Below, piece by piece: positions 1-8,405 of a stretch of 64,000 bases of DNA. Source of the DNA: Streptomyces griseicoloratus. GTDB taxonomy: Bacteria > Actinomycetota > Actinomycetes > Streptomycetales > Streptomycetaceae. The stretch lies in the NCBI RefSeq assembly GCF_014534645.1, contig NZ_JACVQF010000186.1, positions 62,001 to 126,000 on the forward strand. The letters are read 5' to 3'. A program made the position numbers and the translations under genes. Every line of letters starts with the position of its first letter. Positions within the stretch are counted from its first letter, which is position 1. The notes under the pieces are model-generated. The model was not told the DNA's origin. It made no database searches and saw only the letters and a list, made by a program, of their open reading frames with translations.

Positions 1-854
1 CACAGCAGCACCAGCTCCGGCCGGACGGGACGGCGCCGGCGCAGCACGGGTTTCATCGGCACCCCGCCCGTGGACAGCGATCCGCGCAGGGTGCGCCGCA
101 GGTCGATGCTGCCGCGGGAGGCGCGGCGCCGGCGTGCCGCGAGGCGCGTGGCGAGCTTGCGGGCGAGCGGCGCCACGCTCCTGCGCAGCTCGGCCAGCCG
201 GTCCTTGTCGGCGAGCAGGAAGTCGACGCGGTCGGCCGTCGGCGCCACCGCCCGCCGGGCGATCTCGTCCCGTCCGCGTCGCTCGGCGACCCGGCGCCGC
301 GCCTCCGCCGCCACCATCCGGCGGAAGCCCTCGATACGCCGCCGGATCTCGTCCTCCAGCAGCCGGTCGGCGAAGCCCGCGCCCCCGCCCCGGGCCCGGA
401 CCTCGTCGCGGACCCGGGCGAGCAGCGTCTGCGGGCGGAGCCGGTCGAGTGCCTGGTGCGACGACCAGCCGTCCGAGCCGGGGGAGGAGCCGTACCCGCC
501 GAAGCCGTCGACCGCCGCCACCGCCAGCCGCTCCATCAGCGCCCGGTCGTCGTCGGCGAGCGCGGCGGCGAGCCGGTCCCGCAGCTCCTCGCGGCCGGCG
601 GACGCCGACCCGGGCCCGGGGTCCCCGACCGCGCGCGGGAAGTACAGGTCGAAGACCGGGTCGAACACCTGCCGCTGGCCCGCGGTGTGCAGCAGCGTCG
701 CCGCCAGCCCCTCCCGCAGCCGCTCCCGGTCGGCCAGCCCGAGCGCCTCGACCGCCTGAGCTGCGTCCACCGTCTCACCCGTGCCGATCCGGATGCCGTG
801 CGCCCGCAGCGCCGCGACCAGCGAGGTCAGCCGCTCGGCGACGCCGGTGGTCAC
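1..854 (-). CDS. VWA domain protein (CoxE-like), C-terminus beyond window
   Basis: About 284 N-terminal codons are visible. The start is GTG at 854, in a GTGA overlap with the stop of the MoxR ATPase, so the two genes are translationally coupled. The visible part is alpha-helical and Arg/Glu-rich (many REEL, RRRI and ERRGRDE-like stretches). It ends at PVRPELVLL, which in CoxE-type proteins is the strand just before the MIDAS motif (DxSxS) of the von Willebrand factor A domain. The VWA domain itself is therefore off the window. MoxR ATPases paired with VWA proteins usually act as chaperone pairs that insert metals or remodel enzymes; the client here is unknown. The family call rests on context plus helical N-terminus; the MIDAS residues cannot be checked here. 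Confidence 0.75.
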   Translation of the reverse strand, partial: MTTGVAERLTSLVAALRAHGIRIGTGETVDAAQAVEALGLADRERLREGLAATLLHTAGQRQVFDPVFDLYFPRAVGDPGPGSASAGREELRDRLAAALADDDRALMERLAVAAVDGFGGYGSSPGSDGWSSHQALDRLRPQTLLARVRDEVRARGGGAGFADRLLEDEIRRRIEGFRRMVAAEARRRVAERRGRDEIARRAVAPTADRVDFLLADKDRLAELRRSVAPLARKLATRLAARRRRASRGSIDLRRTLRGSLSTGGVPMKPVLRRRRPVRPELVLL

Positions 855-1708
855 AGGGCGTCCAGGTCGAGCTTGGCGGCCGCCTTCAGCACGTCGTCCT
901 GGTGCTTGAGGACCACACCGAGACTGTCCCGTACGACGGTCTCGTCGAGGCGGCCGGCACCGAGCGCCAGCAGCGTGCGGGCCCAGTCGATGGTCTCGGC
1001 GACCGACGGCACCTTCCGCAGGTCCATGGCCCGCAGCGCGCCCACCACCCGCACCAGCGAGGCGGCGAGGGCCTCGTCGAGGCCGGGCACCTTCAGCCGC
1101 ACGATCCGCCGCTCCAGCTCCTCCTCGGGGAAGCCGATGTGCAGGAACAGACAGCGGCGGCGCAGTGCCGCCGACAGCTCACGCGTCGCGTTGGAGGTGA
1201 GCACGACGAACGGGCGCCGGGTCGCGGTGATCGTACCGAGCTCGGGAACCGTCACCTGGAAGTCGCTGAGCACTTCGAGGAGCAGGCCCTCGACCTCGAC
1301 GTCCGCCTTGTCGGTCTCGTCGATCAGCAGCACCTTGGGGTCGTCGCCGCGGATCGCGGTCAGCAGCGGGCGGGTGAGCAGGAACTCCTCGCTGAAGATG
1401 TCCGTCCGGGTCTCGTCCCAGCTCTCGTCGCGGCCCGCGCTGATCCGCAGGAGCTGCTTGGCGTGGTTCCACTCGTACAGCGCGCGGGACTCGTCGACCC
1501 CCTCGTAGCACTGGAGCCGCACCAACGTGGCGTCCGTGACGCGGGCCACGGCCTTCGCGAGCTCCGTCTTGCCGACCCCGGCGGGTCCCTCCACCAGCAG
1601 CGGCTTGCCGAGGCGGTCGGCGAGGAAGACGGTCGTGGCGACCGCGGGCGACGCCAGATAGCCGGTCTCGGCCAGACGGGCGGAGACGTCGTCGACGGAA
1701 GTGAACAC
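851..1708 (-). CDS. MoxR-family AAA+ ATPase
   Basis: A 285-residue cytoplasmic ATPase. Walker A GPAGVGKT is at residues 41-48 and Walker B VLLIDETD at 126-133, followed by a sensor-1-like region (VVLTSNATRE), the usual MoxR layout and length. Start GTG at 1708 has GGAGG five bases upstream. It overlaps the downstream VWA gene by GTGA, so the pair forms a MoxR-VWA (CoxD/CoxE-like) unit, generally thought to use ATP for maturation or remodelling of a partner complex. No cox-type oxidoreductase genes lie beside it in this window, so the client is unknown. The upstream region carries GTTCAC (1755-1760) and GTGAAC (1773-1778) as inverted arms, a possible but weak regulatory site. Confidence 0.9.
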   Translation of the reverse strand: MFTSVDDVSARLAETGYLASPAVATTVFLADRLGKPLLVEGPAGVGKTELAKAVARVTDATLVRLQCYEGVDESRALYEWNHAKQLLRISAGRDESWDETRTDIFSEEFLLTRPLLTAIRGDDPKVLLIDETDKADVEVEGLLLEVLSDFQVTVPELGTITATRRPFVVLTSNATRELSAALRRRCLFLHIGFPEEELERRIVRLKVPGLDEALAASLVRVVGALRAMDLRKVPSVAETIDWARTLLALGAGRLDETVVRDSLGVVLKHQDDVLKAAAKLDLDAL

Positions 1709-1825
1709 CGGGGCCTCCAGCTCGGGACGGTAACCGAGCCCTATCTAAGCGCTTGTTCACCGCAGCTGTCACGTGAACGGCGACGCGCGGGGCGGCCGCC
1801 GACGACGGAACGGAGGCATCCCCCG

Positions 1826-1873
1826 ACGGCTGAGCGGGGGCGCCCGTCGGCACGGACGCCCCCGCTCAGCCGT
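1826..1873 (-). terminator. Strong hairpin terminator of the MacB-type ABC operon
   Basis: Perfect 17-bp inverted repeat: arms 1826-1842 (ACGGCTGAGCGGGGGCG) and 1857-1873, with a 14-nt loop. It begins two bases after the permease stop codon. No U-run follows, as is common for Streptomyces terminators. Confidence 0.8.
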
Positions 1874-1875
1874 GC

Positions 1876-3186
1876 TCACGCGGCGAGCGTCACCGCGCCG
1901 ACCGCCGGAGTGCGCAGCACCTGCCGGGCCGTCGCCAGGCTCGTGCCCAGCGTCGCCGCCGCCGCGATCGACGCCATCGCCACCCAGACACCGAAGAACT
2001 GGTCCGGCAGCACACCGTCGGTCCGCACGACCGTGAACGGCACCACGCCCGCCAGCGCGGCCACCGTGCCGAAGAGCACCCCCGTGACCGTCAGGATCAG
2101 GCCCTCGGCCCCCACCACGCCGAGCACCTGCCCCGGCGTCGCCCCCGCCAGGCGCTGCTGCCCGAACTCGCGGGAGCGGTACGTCGTCGCCGCGTACAGC
2201 GAGTTGACCAGCATGACGCAGACGAAGACCGCGATGATGCCGACGACCGTGAGGTTGAGCGTCTCCAGGTTCTTGGCGTCGACCGACTTCACCAGCCCCG
2301 AGGCCGCGACCGCGTCGTTCTCCACCGCCTGCATGGTCAGCGTCGCCGTGGACACCGCGGTGAACATGATCAGCGACATCAGGATGCCGGCGAGGTGACC
2401 GGCCCGCTCGCGCAGGTTGCGCACGGCCAGCCAGCCGCTCGCGCCGCTCAGCGGCAGCCCGCTGAGCACACCGGACAGCAGCCGCGGAGCCATCAGCGCG
2501 AAGCCGACCGACAGCAGGATCGCCCCGTAGGCGGGCGGCGCCATCAGCACCTCGTCCGTGGCGGAGAGGGCGAACGTCGAGCAGGCCCCCACGGCACCCG
2601 TGCCCAGCGCGGCCCAGGCGAGCAGCCGCCGTGCGCCGGACCGCTGCCGGCTCTTCCGTGTCACCCGCCGCACGGCCAGGAACGCCGCGCCCGCCGCCGC
2701 GAGCAGCGTGATGTCCACCCCGCTGATCAGCGCGACCGGACCGAAGGAGTGGTCGACCGAGCGTGCGACCTGGCCGCTGTCCTGGAACATCCCGAGCAGC
2801 GCCCGCCCGCCGAGCACGGCCGGGCCGACGGCCAGCGCCGCGCCCGCCAGGGCCACGGCCACCGCCTCACCCACGACCATCCGCTTGATCTGCGCCGGGG
2901 TGGCCCCCGAGCAGCGCAGCAGCTCCAACTCGGCGGCGCGCTGGCGCACGTTGACCGTCAGCGTCGAGGCCACCGCGAAGAACACCAGCAGGGTGCCGTA
3001 GCCGCCCACGACCCCCGCCGCGGTGCCCAGGGTCTCCGAGCTGACCGGGTCCACGCCGTCCTGCGCGGCCGTGTCGTGCATCGAGTTGAACGTCATGACG
3101 ATCGCCGCGCCCAGGAAGGCGGACAGCAGCGTCGCGAGGAACCGTCCGGGCCGGTGCCGGATCGACCGCATGGCCAGTACGAACAT
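1876..3186 (-). CDS. MacB/FtsX-type ABC transporter permease
   Basis: A 436-residue membrane protein. It has an N-terminal membrane segment (about residues 15-37), a block of helices at roughly 60-170, and C-terminal helices around 310-430 with the FtsX-type pattern (TLNLTVVGIIAVFVCVMLVN, then SREFGQQRLAGATPGQV, then final helices). The motif SREFGQQRLAGAT matches the conserved AAELELLRCSGATPAQ-like cytoplasmic loop that occurs twice in FtsX-domain duplications. Its start lies three bases after the stop of the ATPase gene, so they form one operon and transporter. MacB-type systems export lipids, peptides or antibiotics or act mechanically; the substrate cannot be read from sequence. Confidence 0.88.
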   Translation of the reverse strand: MFVLAMRSIRHRPGRFLATLLSAFLGAAIVMTFNSMHDTAAQDGVDPVSSETLGTAAGVVGGYGTLLVFFAVASTLTVNVRQRAAELELLRCSGATPAQIKRMVVGEAVAVALAGAALAVGPAVLGGRALLGMFQDSGQVARSVDHSFGPVALISGVDITLLAAAGAAFLAVRRVTRKSRQRSGARRLLAWAALGTGAVGACSTFALSATDEVLMAPPAYGAILLSVGFALMAPRLLSGVLSGLPLSGASGWLAVRNLRERAGHLAGILMSLIMFTAVSTATLTMQAVENDAVAASGLVKSVDAKNLETLNLTVVGIIAVFVCVMLVNSLYAATTYRSREFGQQRLAGATPGQVLGVVGAEGLILTVTGVLFGTVAALAGVVPFTVVRTDGVLPDQFFGVWVAMASIAAAATLGTSLATARQVLRTPAVGAVTLAA

Positions 3187-3189
3187 CCC

Positions 3190-3975
3190 TCACACCCCCG
3201 CCGTCACGTCGTCGCCCAGGTGCGCGAGCCGCTCGGCGACCGCGTCCGGGGTCGGCGCGTCCAGCCGTCCGGCCAGCCGCCCGTCGGCGAGGAAGAGCAC
3301 CGACTCGGCGTACGAGGCGGCGACCGGGTCGTGCGTCACCATCACCACGGTCCGGCCGTGGACCCGCACCGCCTCCTGCAGCAGCCGCATCACCTGCCGC
3401 GCGCTGCGGGTGTCCAGGGCGCCCGTCGGCTCGTCCGCGAAGATCACCCGCGGCTCGGTGACCAGGGCGCGGGCGATCGCCACCCGCTGCCGCTGGCCGC
3501 CGGACAGCTCGCCGGGGAAGTGGCCGAGCCGGTCGCCGAGGCCGACCGCGGTCAGGATCTCCCGGGCCCGCCGCTTGTCGACGCGCCGGCCCGCGAGCTT
3601 CAGCGGCAGCACCGTGTTCTGCGCGACCGTCAGCGTCTCCAGCAGGTTGTACTGCTGGAACACGAACCCGACCCGGCCGCGCCGGAACTTCGTCAGCTCC
3701 GCCTCGGTGCCGCCCGTGAGCTCCGTGCCGTCCACGTAGACGATGCCGCTGTCCGGCCGGTCCAGTCCCGCGGCGCACTGCAGCAACGTCGACTTGCCCG
3801 AGCCCGACGGTCCCATCACCGCGGTGAACGTGCCGCGCCCCAGGCCCAGTGTCACCCCGTCCAGCGCGGTCACGGCGCTGTCGGCGGTGCCGTAGGTCCT
3901 GGAGACCTTGACCAGCCGCAGTGCCTCGGGGGCGGGGCCCGTGTCGTGGTCGCCTCGTGCCCGCGTGCGAAACAT
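3190..3975 (-). CDS. ABC transporter ATP-binding protein (MacB/LolD type)
   Basis: 261 residues from ATG 3975, chosen because GGAAGG lies eight bases upstream; an ATG at 3981 would be too close to it. Walker A GPSGSGKS is at 55-62, Q-loop near FVFQQYNLL, signature LSGGQ at 157-161, Walker B VIFADEP at 177-183 and switch His at 215. This is the full set for an active ATPase of the LolD/MacB class, which pairs with FtsX-like permeases such as the gene immediately downstream. The conserved FVFQQYNLLETLT stretch is typical of the class. It is divergent from the osmoprotectant importer across a 246-bp gap containing no other obvious gene. Confidence 0.92.
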   Translation of the reverse strand: MFRTRARGDHDTGPAPEALRLVKVSRTYGTADSAVTALDGVTLGLGRGTFTAVMGPSGSGKSTLLQCAAGLDRPDSGIVYVDGTELTGGTEAELTKFRRGRVGFVFQQYNLLETLTVAQNTVLPLKLAGRRVDKRRAREILTAVGLGDRLGHFPGELSGGQRQRVAIARALVTEPRVIFADEPTGALDTRSARQVMRLLQEAVRVHGRTVVMVTHDPVAASYAESVLFLADGRLAGRLDAPTPDAVAERLAHLGDDVTAGV

Positions 3976-4221
3976 CGTCATCACCTTCCGTGCGGCACGC
4001 CCTGTGCGGTGCCTCGTCCACGACGCTACGGAGCCGGCGGCCGGACCACACGGGGCGCAGAACCCGTATCGCGGGGTGTACTCAGTGACACCTCCGGCCG
4101 GACAGCGCCACGACGCCGCCCACCGCGGTCCTCGGGACCGGTCCGGCACCACCGCGCCCACCGGGCCCCGTACGGGCCACCACAACGCGCCCGGCCGCAC
4201 ACCGCCCGGTGCAATGGTGGG

Positions 4222-4902
4222 ATGACCGCGCCTCCGGACGACTGCCTCGCGCGCAACGAGTGGATCTGCGGCGAGTATCTGAGCACGCGCCGCGAGATCC
4301 TCCTCGACGCGGTGGTCCAGCACCTCGAGCTGACCGCCGCGTCCGTGCTCATCGGGCTCGTCGTCGCCGTGCCGCTCGCCGTGCTGGCGCGCCGCCGCCG
4401 CTGGGCCGCCGGGCCGGTGCTCGCCGTGACCACGATCCTCTACACGATCCCGTCCCTGGCCATGTTCTCGCTGCTGCTGCCCCTGTACGGGCTGTCGGGC
4501 AGTCTCGTCGTCGCCGGGCTGGTCCTGTACTCCCTGACCCTGCTCGTGCGCAACATCCTCGCCGGTCTGCGCGCGGTGCCCGAGGAGACCCGGCAGGCCG
4601 CGCTCGGCATGGGGTACGGCCCCGTCCGGCTCCTGCTCGCCGTCGAACTGCCGCTGGCCCTGCCCGCCGCGATGGCCGGACTGCGCATCGCGACCGTCTC
4701 CGCGGTCTCCCTGGTCACGGTGGGCGCGATCGTCGGGTTCGGCGGCCTCGGCAACCTCATCTACTCCGGGATGAACACCTACTTCAAGGCCCAGGTGCTG
4801 ACCGCGTCGGTGCTCTGCGTGGTCATCGCCGTCGCCGCCGACCTGCTCCTCCTGGGCGCGCAGCGGCTGATGACGCCGTGGACCAGGGCGGCCCGCGCAT
4901 GA
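4222..4902 (+). CDS. OpuB/ProW-type osmoprotectant ABC permease
   Basis: 226 residues with about five to six membrane helices. It carries the binding-protein-dependent transport EAA loop (EETRQAALGMGYGPVRLLLAVELPLALP, near residues 130-155), which contacts the ATPase. The GFGGLGNLIYSGM segment is diagnostic of OpuB/OpuC-type permeases for glycine betaine, choline, carnitine or proline-betaine. Start ATG 4222 sits just after GGTGGG. It overlaps the next permease gene by ATGA (4899-4902). Two permeases, a binding lipoprotein and a convergent ATPase make up the importer; the ligand is inferred from family only. Confidence 0.9.
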   Translation: MTAPPDDCLARNEWICGEYLSTRREILLDAVVQHLELTAASVLIGLVVAVPLAVLARRRRWAAGPVLAVTTILYTIPSLAMFSLLLPLYGLSGSLVVAGLVLYSLTLLVRNILAGLRAVPEETRQAALGMGYGPVRLLLAVELPLALPAAMAGLRIATVSAVSLVTVGAIVGFGGLGNLIYSGMNTYFKAQVLTASVLCVVIAVAADLLLLGAQRLMTPWTRAARA

Positions 4903-5570
4903 ACACGCTGACCGCCGCCTGGGACTGGCTCACCGACCCGGCGCACTGGCCGGGCGAGAACGGCATCGCGCGCCGGCTCCTGCAGCACCTGGTCCTCACC
5001 GCCGTCTGCCTGGTCGTCAGCTGTCTGATCGCCCTGCCGGTCGCCCTGGTCCTCGGCCATCTCGGCAAGGGCGGGGCGCTGGCCGTCAACATCTCCAACG
5101 TCGGCCGGGCCGTCCCCACCTTCGCCGTCCTGGTCCTGCTGCTCCTCACCCCCGTGGGCCGCTGGAGCGAGGGGCCCACCGTGGTGGCGCTGGTGCTGTT
5201 CGCCGTACCGCCGCTGCTCACCAACGCCTACGTGGGCATGCGCGAGGTCGACCGGGGCGTGGTGCAGGCGGCACGCGGCATGGGGATGACGGGGCGCCAG
5301 CTGATGTTTCACGTGGAACTGCCCCTTTCGCTCCCGATGGTGCTGAACGGGGTGCGCATCGCCGCCGTCCAGCTCGTCGCGACCGCCACCATCGCCGCCC
5401 TCGCGGGCGGGGGAGGACTCGGCCGGATCATCACCGCGGGCTTCAACCTCGCCAGCACACCGCAGGTGGTGGCCGGCGCGGTGCTCGTCGCCGCGTTCGC
5501 GCTGGTCGTCGAGGCCCTGTTCGAAGTCGTGGAACGGCTGGCGCCCCGCTGGGCGAGGGGCGCGCGATGA
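4899..5570 (+). CDS. OpuB/ProW-type osmoprotectant ABC permease, second subunit
   Basis: 223 residues, membrane protein homologous to the preceding permease. It has the EAA loop GVVQAARGMGMTGRQLMFHVELPLSLP and the GGGGLGRIITAGFN segment of the family. It is coupled by ATGA overlaps to the genes on both sides (4899-4902 and 5567-5570), so the three genes are stoichiometric parts of one transporter. OpuC-like systems commonly use two such permeases around a single ATPase type. Confidence 0.9.
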   Translation: MNTLTAAWDWLTDPAHWPGENGIARRLLQHLVLTAVCLVVSCLIALPVALVLGHLGKGGALAVNISNVGRAVPTFAVLVLLLLTPVGRWSEGPTVVALVLFAVPPLLTNAYVGMREVDRGVVQAARGMGMTGRQLMFHVELPLSLPMVLNGVRIAAVQLVATATIAALAGGGGLGRIITAGFNLASTPQVVAGAVLVAAFALVVEALFEVVERLAPRWARGAR

Positions 5571-6502
5571 GACGGGCCCCGGCCCTCGCCGCCCTGCTGC
5601 TGCTCACCGGCTGTGTCACCGGACCCTCCCTGGAGAACCGCGGGAAGGTCACCGAGCCGCCCGGCGACAGCCACCGGCTGACCGTCGGCTCCGCCGGCTT
5701 CACCGAGAGCGACCTGCTCGCCCAGATGTACGCCCTGCTGCTGGACGACGCCGGATACGAGACCTCACTGCTCACGGTCGCCAACCGCGAGCTGTACGAA
5801 CCCGCCCTGGAGTCCGGCCAGATCGACGTCGTCCCCGAGTACGCGGCCACCTTCGCCGACTGGCTGAACGCCCGGACCCACGGCGCCGACGCCCCGCCCG
5901 TCGGCTCGCCCGACCTCGGCGCCACCATGGACGCCCTGCGCCGGCTGGCCGCACCCCATGGGCTCACGGTCCTGGACCCCGGCCGGGCCGTCGACCAGAA
6001 CGCCTTCGCCGTGAGCGCCTCCTACGCCCGGCGGCACGGACTGAGGACCCTCAGCGACCTCGGCGCCTCGGGACTGCGGGTGCGGCTCGCGGCCGGCGAC
6101 GAGTGCGTGCGGCGGCCGTACTGCGCACCCGGCCTGCGCAAGACCTACGGCATCGACATCACGGCGGTGGACCCCAAGGGCGTCGGCACGACCCAGGCGA
6201 AACGCGCGGTGCAGAACGGCGAGGACCAGATGGTGCTGACCACCACCACGGACGCCACCCTCGACGCCTTCGGCCTGGTGCTCCTCGCCGACGACAGACA
6301 CCTGCAGAACGCCGACAACGTCGTCCCGGTCGTCAACCGGGCCCAGGCCGGCGGGAAGGGGGTCGCCAAGGCACTCGGCAGACTGGGCGCGGTGCTGACC
6401 ACGGCCGACCTGGCGGCCATGAACCGGCAGGTGGACAGCTGGCGCCGGCTGGCCGAGGACGTGGCCCGGTCGTACCTGGAGGACAAGGGCCTGCTGAAGT
6501 GA
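5567..6502 (+). CDS. Osmoprotectant-binding lipoprotein (OpuAC/OpuBC family)
   Basis: 311 residues. A short basic N-terminus, hydrophobic stretch and lipobox LLTGC put the lipid-attached Cys at residue 16, so the mature protein is tethered outside the membrane. The body resembles the glycine betaine/choline-binding (QAT) family: VGSAGFTESDLLAQMYALLL near the start, DVVPEYAATF, and a conserved aromatic-poor hinge region. It completes the importer encoded upstream (ATGA overlap). Only 26 bases separate its stop from the stop of the convergent ATPase gene, with a hairpin between. Substrate (betaine, choline or other quaternary amine) is an inference from family. Confidence 0.88.
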   Translation: MRRAPALAALLLLTGCVTGPSLENRGKVTEPPGDSHRLTVGSAGFTESDLLAQMYALLLDDAGYETSLLTVANRELYEPALESGQIDVVPEYAATFADWLNARTHGADAPPVGSPDLGATMDALRRLAAPHGLTVLDPGRAVDQNAFAVSASYARRHGLRTLSDLGASGLRVRLAAGDECVRRPYCAPGLRKTYGIDITAVDPKGVGTTQAKRAVQNGEDQMVLTTTTDATLDAFGLVLLADDRHLQNADNVVPVVNRAQAGGKGVAKALGRLGAVLTTADLAAMNRQVDSWRRLAEDVARSYLEDKGLLK

Positions 6503-6527
6503 GGGCACGGCCCGGCGGCCGGTGTCC
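6503..6527. terminator. Hairpin between convergent transporter genes
   Basis: GGGCACGGCC (from 6503) pairs with GGCCGGTGTCC (to 6527), ten pairs with one bulge around a CGGC loop. It fills the gap between two stop codons, so it can serve both convergent transcripts. Confidence 0.55.
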
Positions 6528-6528
6528 G

Positions 6529-7683
6529 TCAGGCGTCCGCCACCGAGTCGAACCGCACCTCGTCCCGCGGCACGCCGAGCGCGTCCGCGTCCACCGACCT
6601 GCGCAGCGCCTCGTGCAGCTTGGCGGGGGTCAGGACGCCGAGGAAGCGTGCCCCGTCCAGGACCGCGACCCAGCCCGCGTCGTGCTGCAGCATCACCCCG
6701 AACGCCTGCTTCAAGGGCGCCCCCACGGGCACCCAGGCGTTCATCCGGTGCGCGTGGGAGCCGACCGGGCCGTCGGTCCCGAGATCGTCGATCCCGACCC
6801 AGCCGTGCAGTTCGCCGCCGTGGTCCAGCACGACGGCCCACCGCGCGCCCTGGGCCCGCAGTTCCGCCGCCGCCCTCCCGGCGGGCTCGTCCAGCCGGGC
6901 GACCGGCGGCTGCTCCAGGTCGCCCGGCTCGATCTCGGTGACGGACAGCCGCTTCAGGCCGCGGTCGGCGCCCACGAAGGAGGCGACGTACGGGGTCGCG
7001 GGGCTGCCGAGCACCGCACCGGGCGTGTCGAACTGCTCGATGCGCCCCTGCCCGTACACGGCGATGCGGTCGCCCATCCGCACGGCCTCCTCGATGTCGT
7101 GCGTGACCATCAGCACCGTCTTGCGCACGGCGGCCTGCATCCGCAGGAACTCGTCCTGCAACTGCACCCGCACCACCGGGTCGACCGCGCCGAACGGCTC
7201 GTCCATCAGCAGTACCGGTGGATCGGCGGCCAGCGCCCGGGCCACCCCGACCCGCTGCCGCTGCCCGCCGGAGAGCTGTTCCGGATAGCGCTGTCCGTAC
7301 GTCGCCGGGTCCAGGCCCACCAGGTCCAGCAGCTCGGCGGCGCGGGCCCGTGCCCTGGCCTTCTTCCAGCCGATGAGCGCCGGCACGGTCGCCGTGTTGT
7401 CCAGCACCGTGCGATGGGGGAAGAGCCCGACCTGCTGGATGACGTACCCGATGCGCCGCCGCAGCCGCACCGGGTCGACGGCGGCGACGTCCTCGCCGCC
7501 GAGGAGGATCCGGCCCGAGGTCGGCTCGGTCAGCCGGTTGACCATCATCATGGTCGTCGTCTTGCCGCACCCCGACGGCCCCACGAGCGTGACCAGTTCC
7601 CCCTCGGATACCTCGAAGCTCAGGCCGTCCACGGCCGTCGTACCGTCCGGATACCGTTTGGTGACGTCCTCGAACCGGATCAT
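6529..7683 (-). CDS. Osmoprotectant ABC transporter ATPase with CBS domains (ProV/OpuCA-like)
   Basis: 384 residues. ABC domain: Walker A GPSGCGKT 35-42, signature LSGGQ 137-141, Walker B VLLMDEP 157-163 and switch region VLMVTHD. IGYVIQQVGLFPHRTVLDN is the classic ProV/OpuA signature. The C-terminal 130 residues look like a CBS pair, the module that senses ionic strength in OpuA. Start ATG 7683 has no Shine-Dalgarno but has TAGCGT seven bases upstream, so the mRNA may be leaderless. It is transcribed towards, not with, the permease/binding-protein operon, an unusual split for this transporter family. Confidence 0.92.
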   Translation of the reverse strand: MIRFEDVTKRYPDGTTAVDGLSFEVSEGELVTLVGPSGCGKTTTMMMVNRLTEPTSGRILLGGEDVAAVDPVRLRRRIGYVIQQVGLFPHRTVLDNTATVPALIGWKKARARARAAELLDLVGLDPATYGQRYPEQLSGGQRQRVGVARALAADPPVLLMDEPFGAVDPVVRVQLQDEFLRMQAAVRKTVLMVTHDIEEAVRMGDRIAVYGQGRIEQFDTPGAVLGSPATPYVASFVGADRGLKRLSVTEIEPGDLEQPPVARLDEPAGRAAAELRAQGARWAVVLDHGGELHGWVGIDDLGTDGPVGSHAHRMNAWVPVGAPLKQAFGVMLQHDAGWVAVLDGARFLGVLTPAKLHEALRRSVDADALGVPRDEVRFDSVADA

Positions 7684-7690
7684 GACCACC

Positions 7691-7696
7691 ACGCTA
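7691..7696 (-). promoter_or_regulatory. Putative -10 box of leaderless ATPase gene
   Basis: On the minus strand TAGCGT lies seven bases before ATG 7683, the spacing expected when transcription begins at the start codon. Confidence 0.4.
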
Positions 7697-7748
7697 GGCG
7701 CGGGTGCCGCCCGGCGCCCACCGGCGGCGTCCTGCCGGCTGACCCGCC

Positions 7749-8405
7749 TCAGTCCGCCGGCCGGTCCTCCAGCAGCACCACCTCCAGGGTGCGCGGACCG
7801 TGCACCCCCTCGACCCGGTCCAGCTCGATGTCGCTGGTCGCCGACGGACCCGAGATCCAGGTCAACGGTCGGGCCGGGTCGAGGCGTTCGAGGGCCTGGG
7901 GGACGGAGGAGACGACCTGACCGGGGACCCTCACCACGCAGATGTGGTGGTCGGGGACGAGCGTGATCCGGCGCCGTCCCTGGTCGGGGGAGCCGTCCAG
8001 GACGATCGTGCCCGTCTCGGCGATGGCGAGGGCGCAGCCGGTGACCACGCTCTCGACCTCGTCCAGTTCGCGGGGTGTGCTCGGGGCCCGGTCGTGGACA
8101 AGGGTGGGATCGGCGGCCGACAGCCATTCCGGCGGCAGGCCGGGCGGCACGAGCACGGACCGGGGGCCGCGCTCGGCGAGCAACCGCATGATGAGGGACG
8201 GCAGCTCCCGCGGGGTCGTCCGGTGCACGATCGCCCGGTAGTCCGCGAGGTTCTCGGCGAGCAGCTCCACCGTCTCCGCGACGGTCCGCTCGCCGTGCTC
8301 GCGCAGATAGTCCCGCGCGATCGCCCGCTCGTAGGGGGCGTCGTCGCGCGGCACGTCCGCCAGGGCACGCCGCACCCGGCCCAGAATCCGTTCCCGGCTG
8401 CTCAC
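7749..8405 (-). CDS. lutC: LutC/YkgG-type LUD-domain protein, lactate utilization
   Basis: 218 residues, start GTG 8405 overlapping the lutB stop (GTGA). LUD domain with the conserved glycine-rich and acidic stretches (IAETGTIVLDGS, then GPSATSDIELDRVEGVHGP near the C-terminus). SATSDIE and GVHGPR are the family's hallmarks. LutC is the third component of the LutABC complex that oxidizes L-lactate to pyruvate in the cytoplasm. Gene order lutA-lutB-lutC with ATGA and GTGA overlaps is canonical. Length is close to the Bacillus protein. Confidence 0.9.
   Translation of the reverse strand: MSSRERILGRVRRALADVPRDDAPYERAIARDYLREHGERTVAETVELLAENLADYRAIVHRTTPRELPSLIMRLLAERGPRSVLVPPGLPPEWLSAADPTLVHDRAPSTPRELDEVESVVTGCALAIAETGTIVLDGSPDQGRRRITLVPDHHICVVRVPGQVVSSVPQALERLDPARPLTWISGPSATSDIELDRVEGVHGPRTLEVVLLEDRPAD

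Noticed and set aside
1751-1780. PhoP-like GTTCACC repeat upstream of moxR
   Set aside because: Only one good repeat unit and a short inverted GTTCAC/GTGAAC pair; below the standard for a PHO box.
2395-4200. Long plus-strand open frame preceding the OpuB permease
   Set aside because: It lies opposite the MacB-type ABC genes and lacks any recognisable domain; the true permease starts at 4222.
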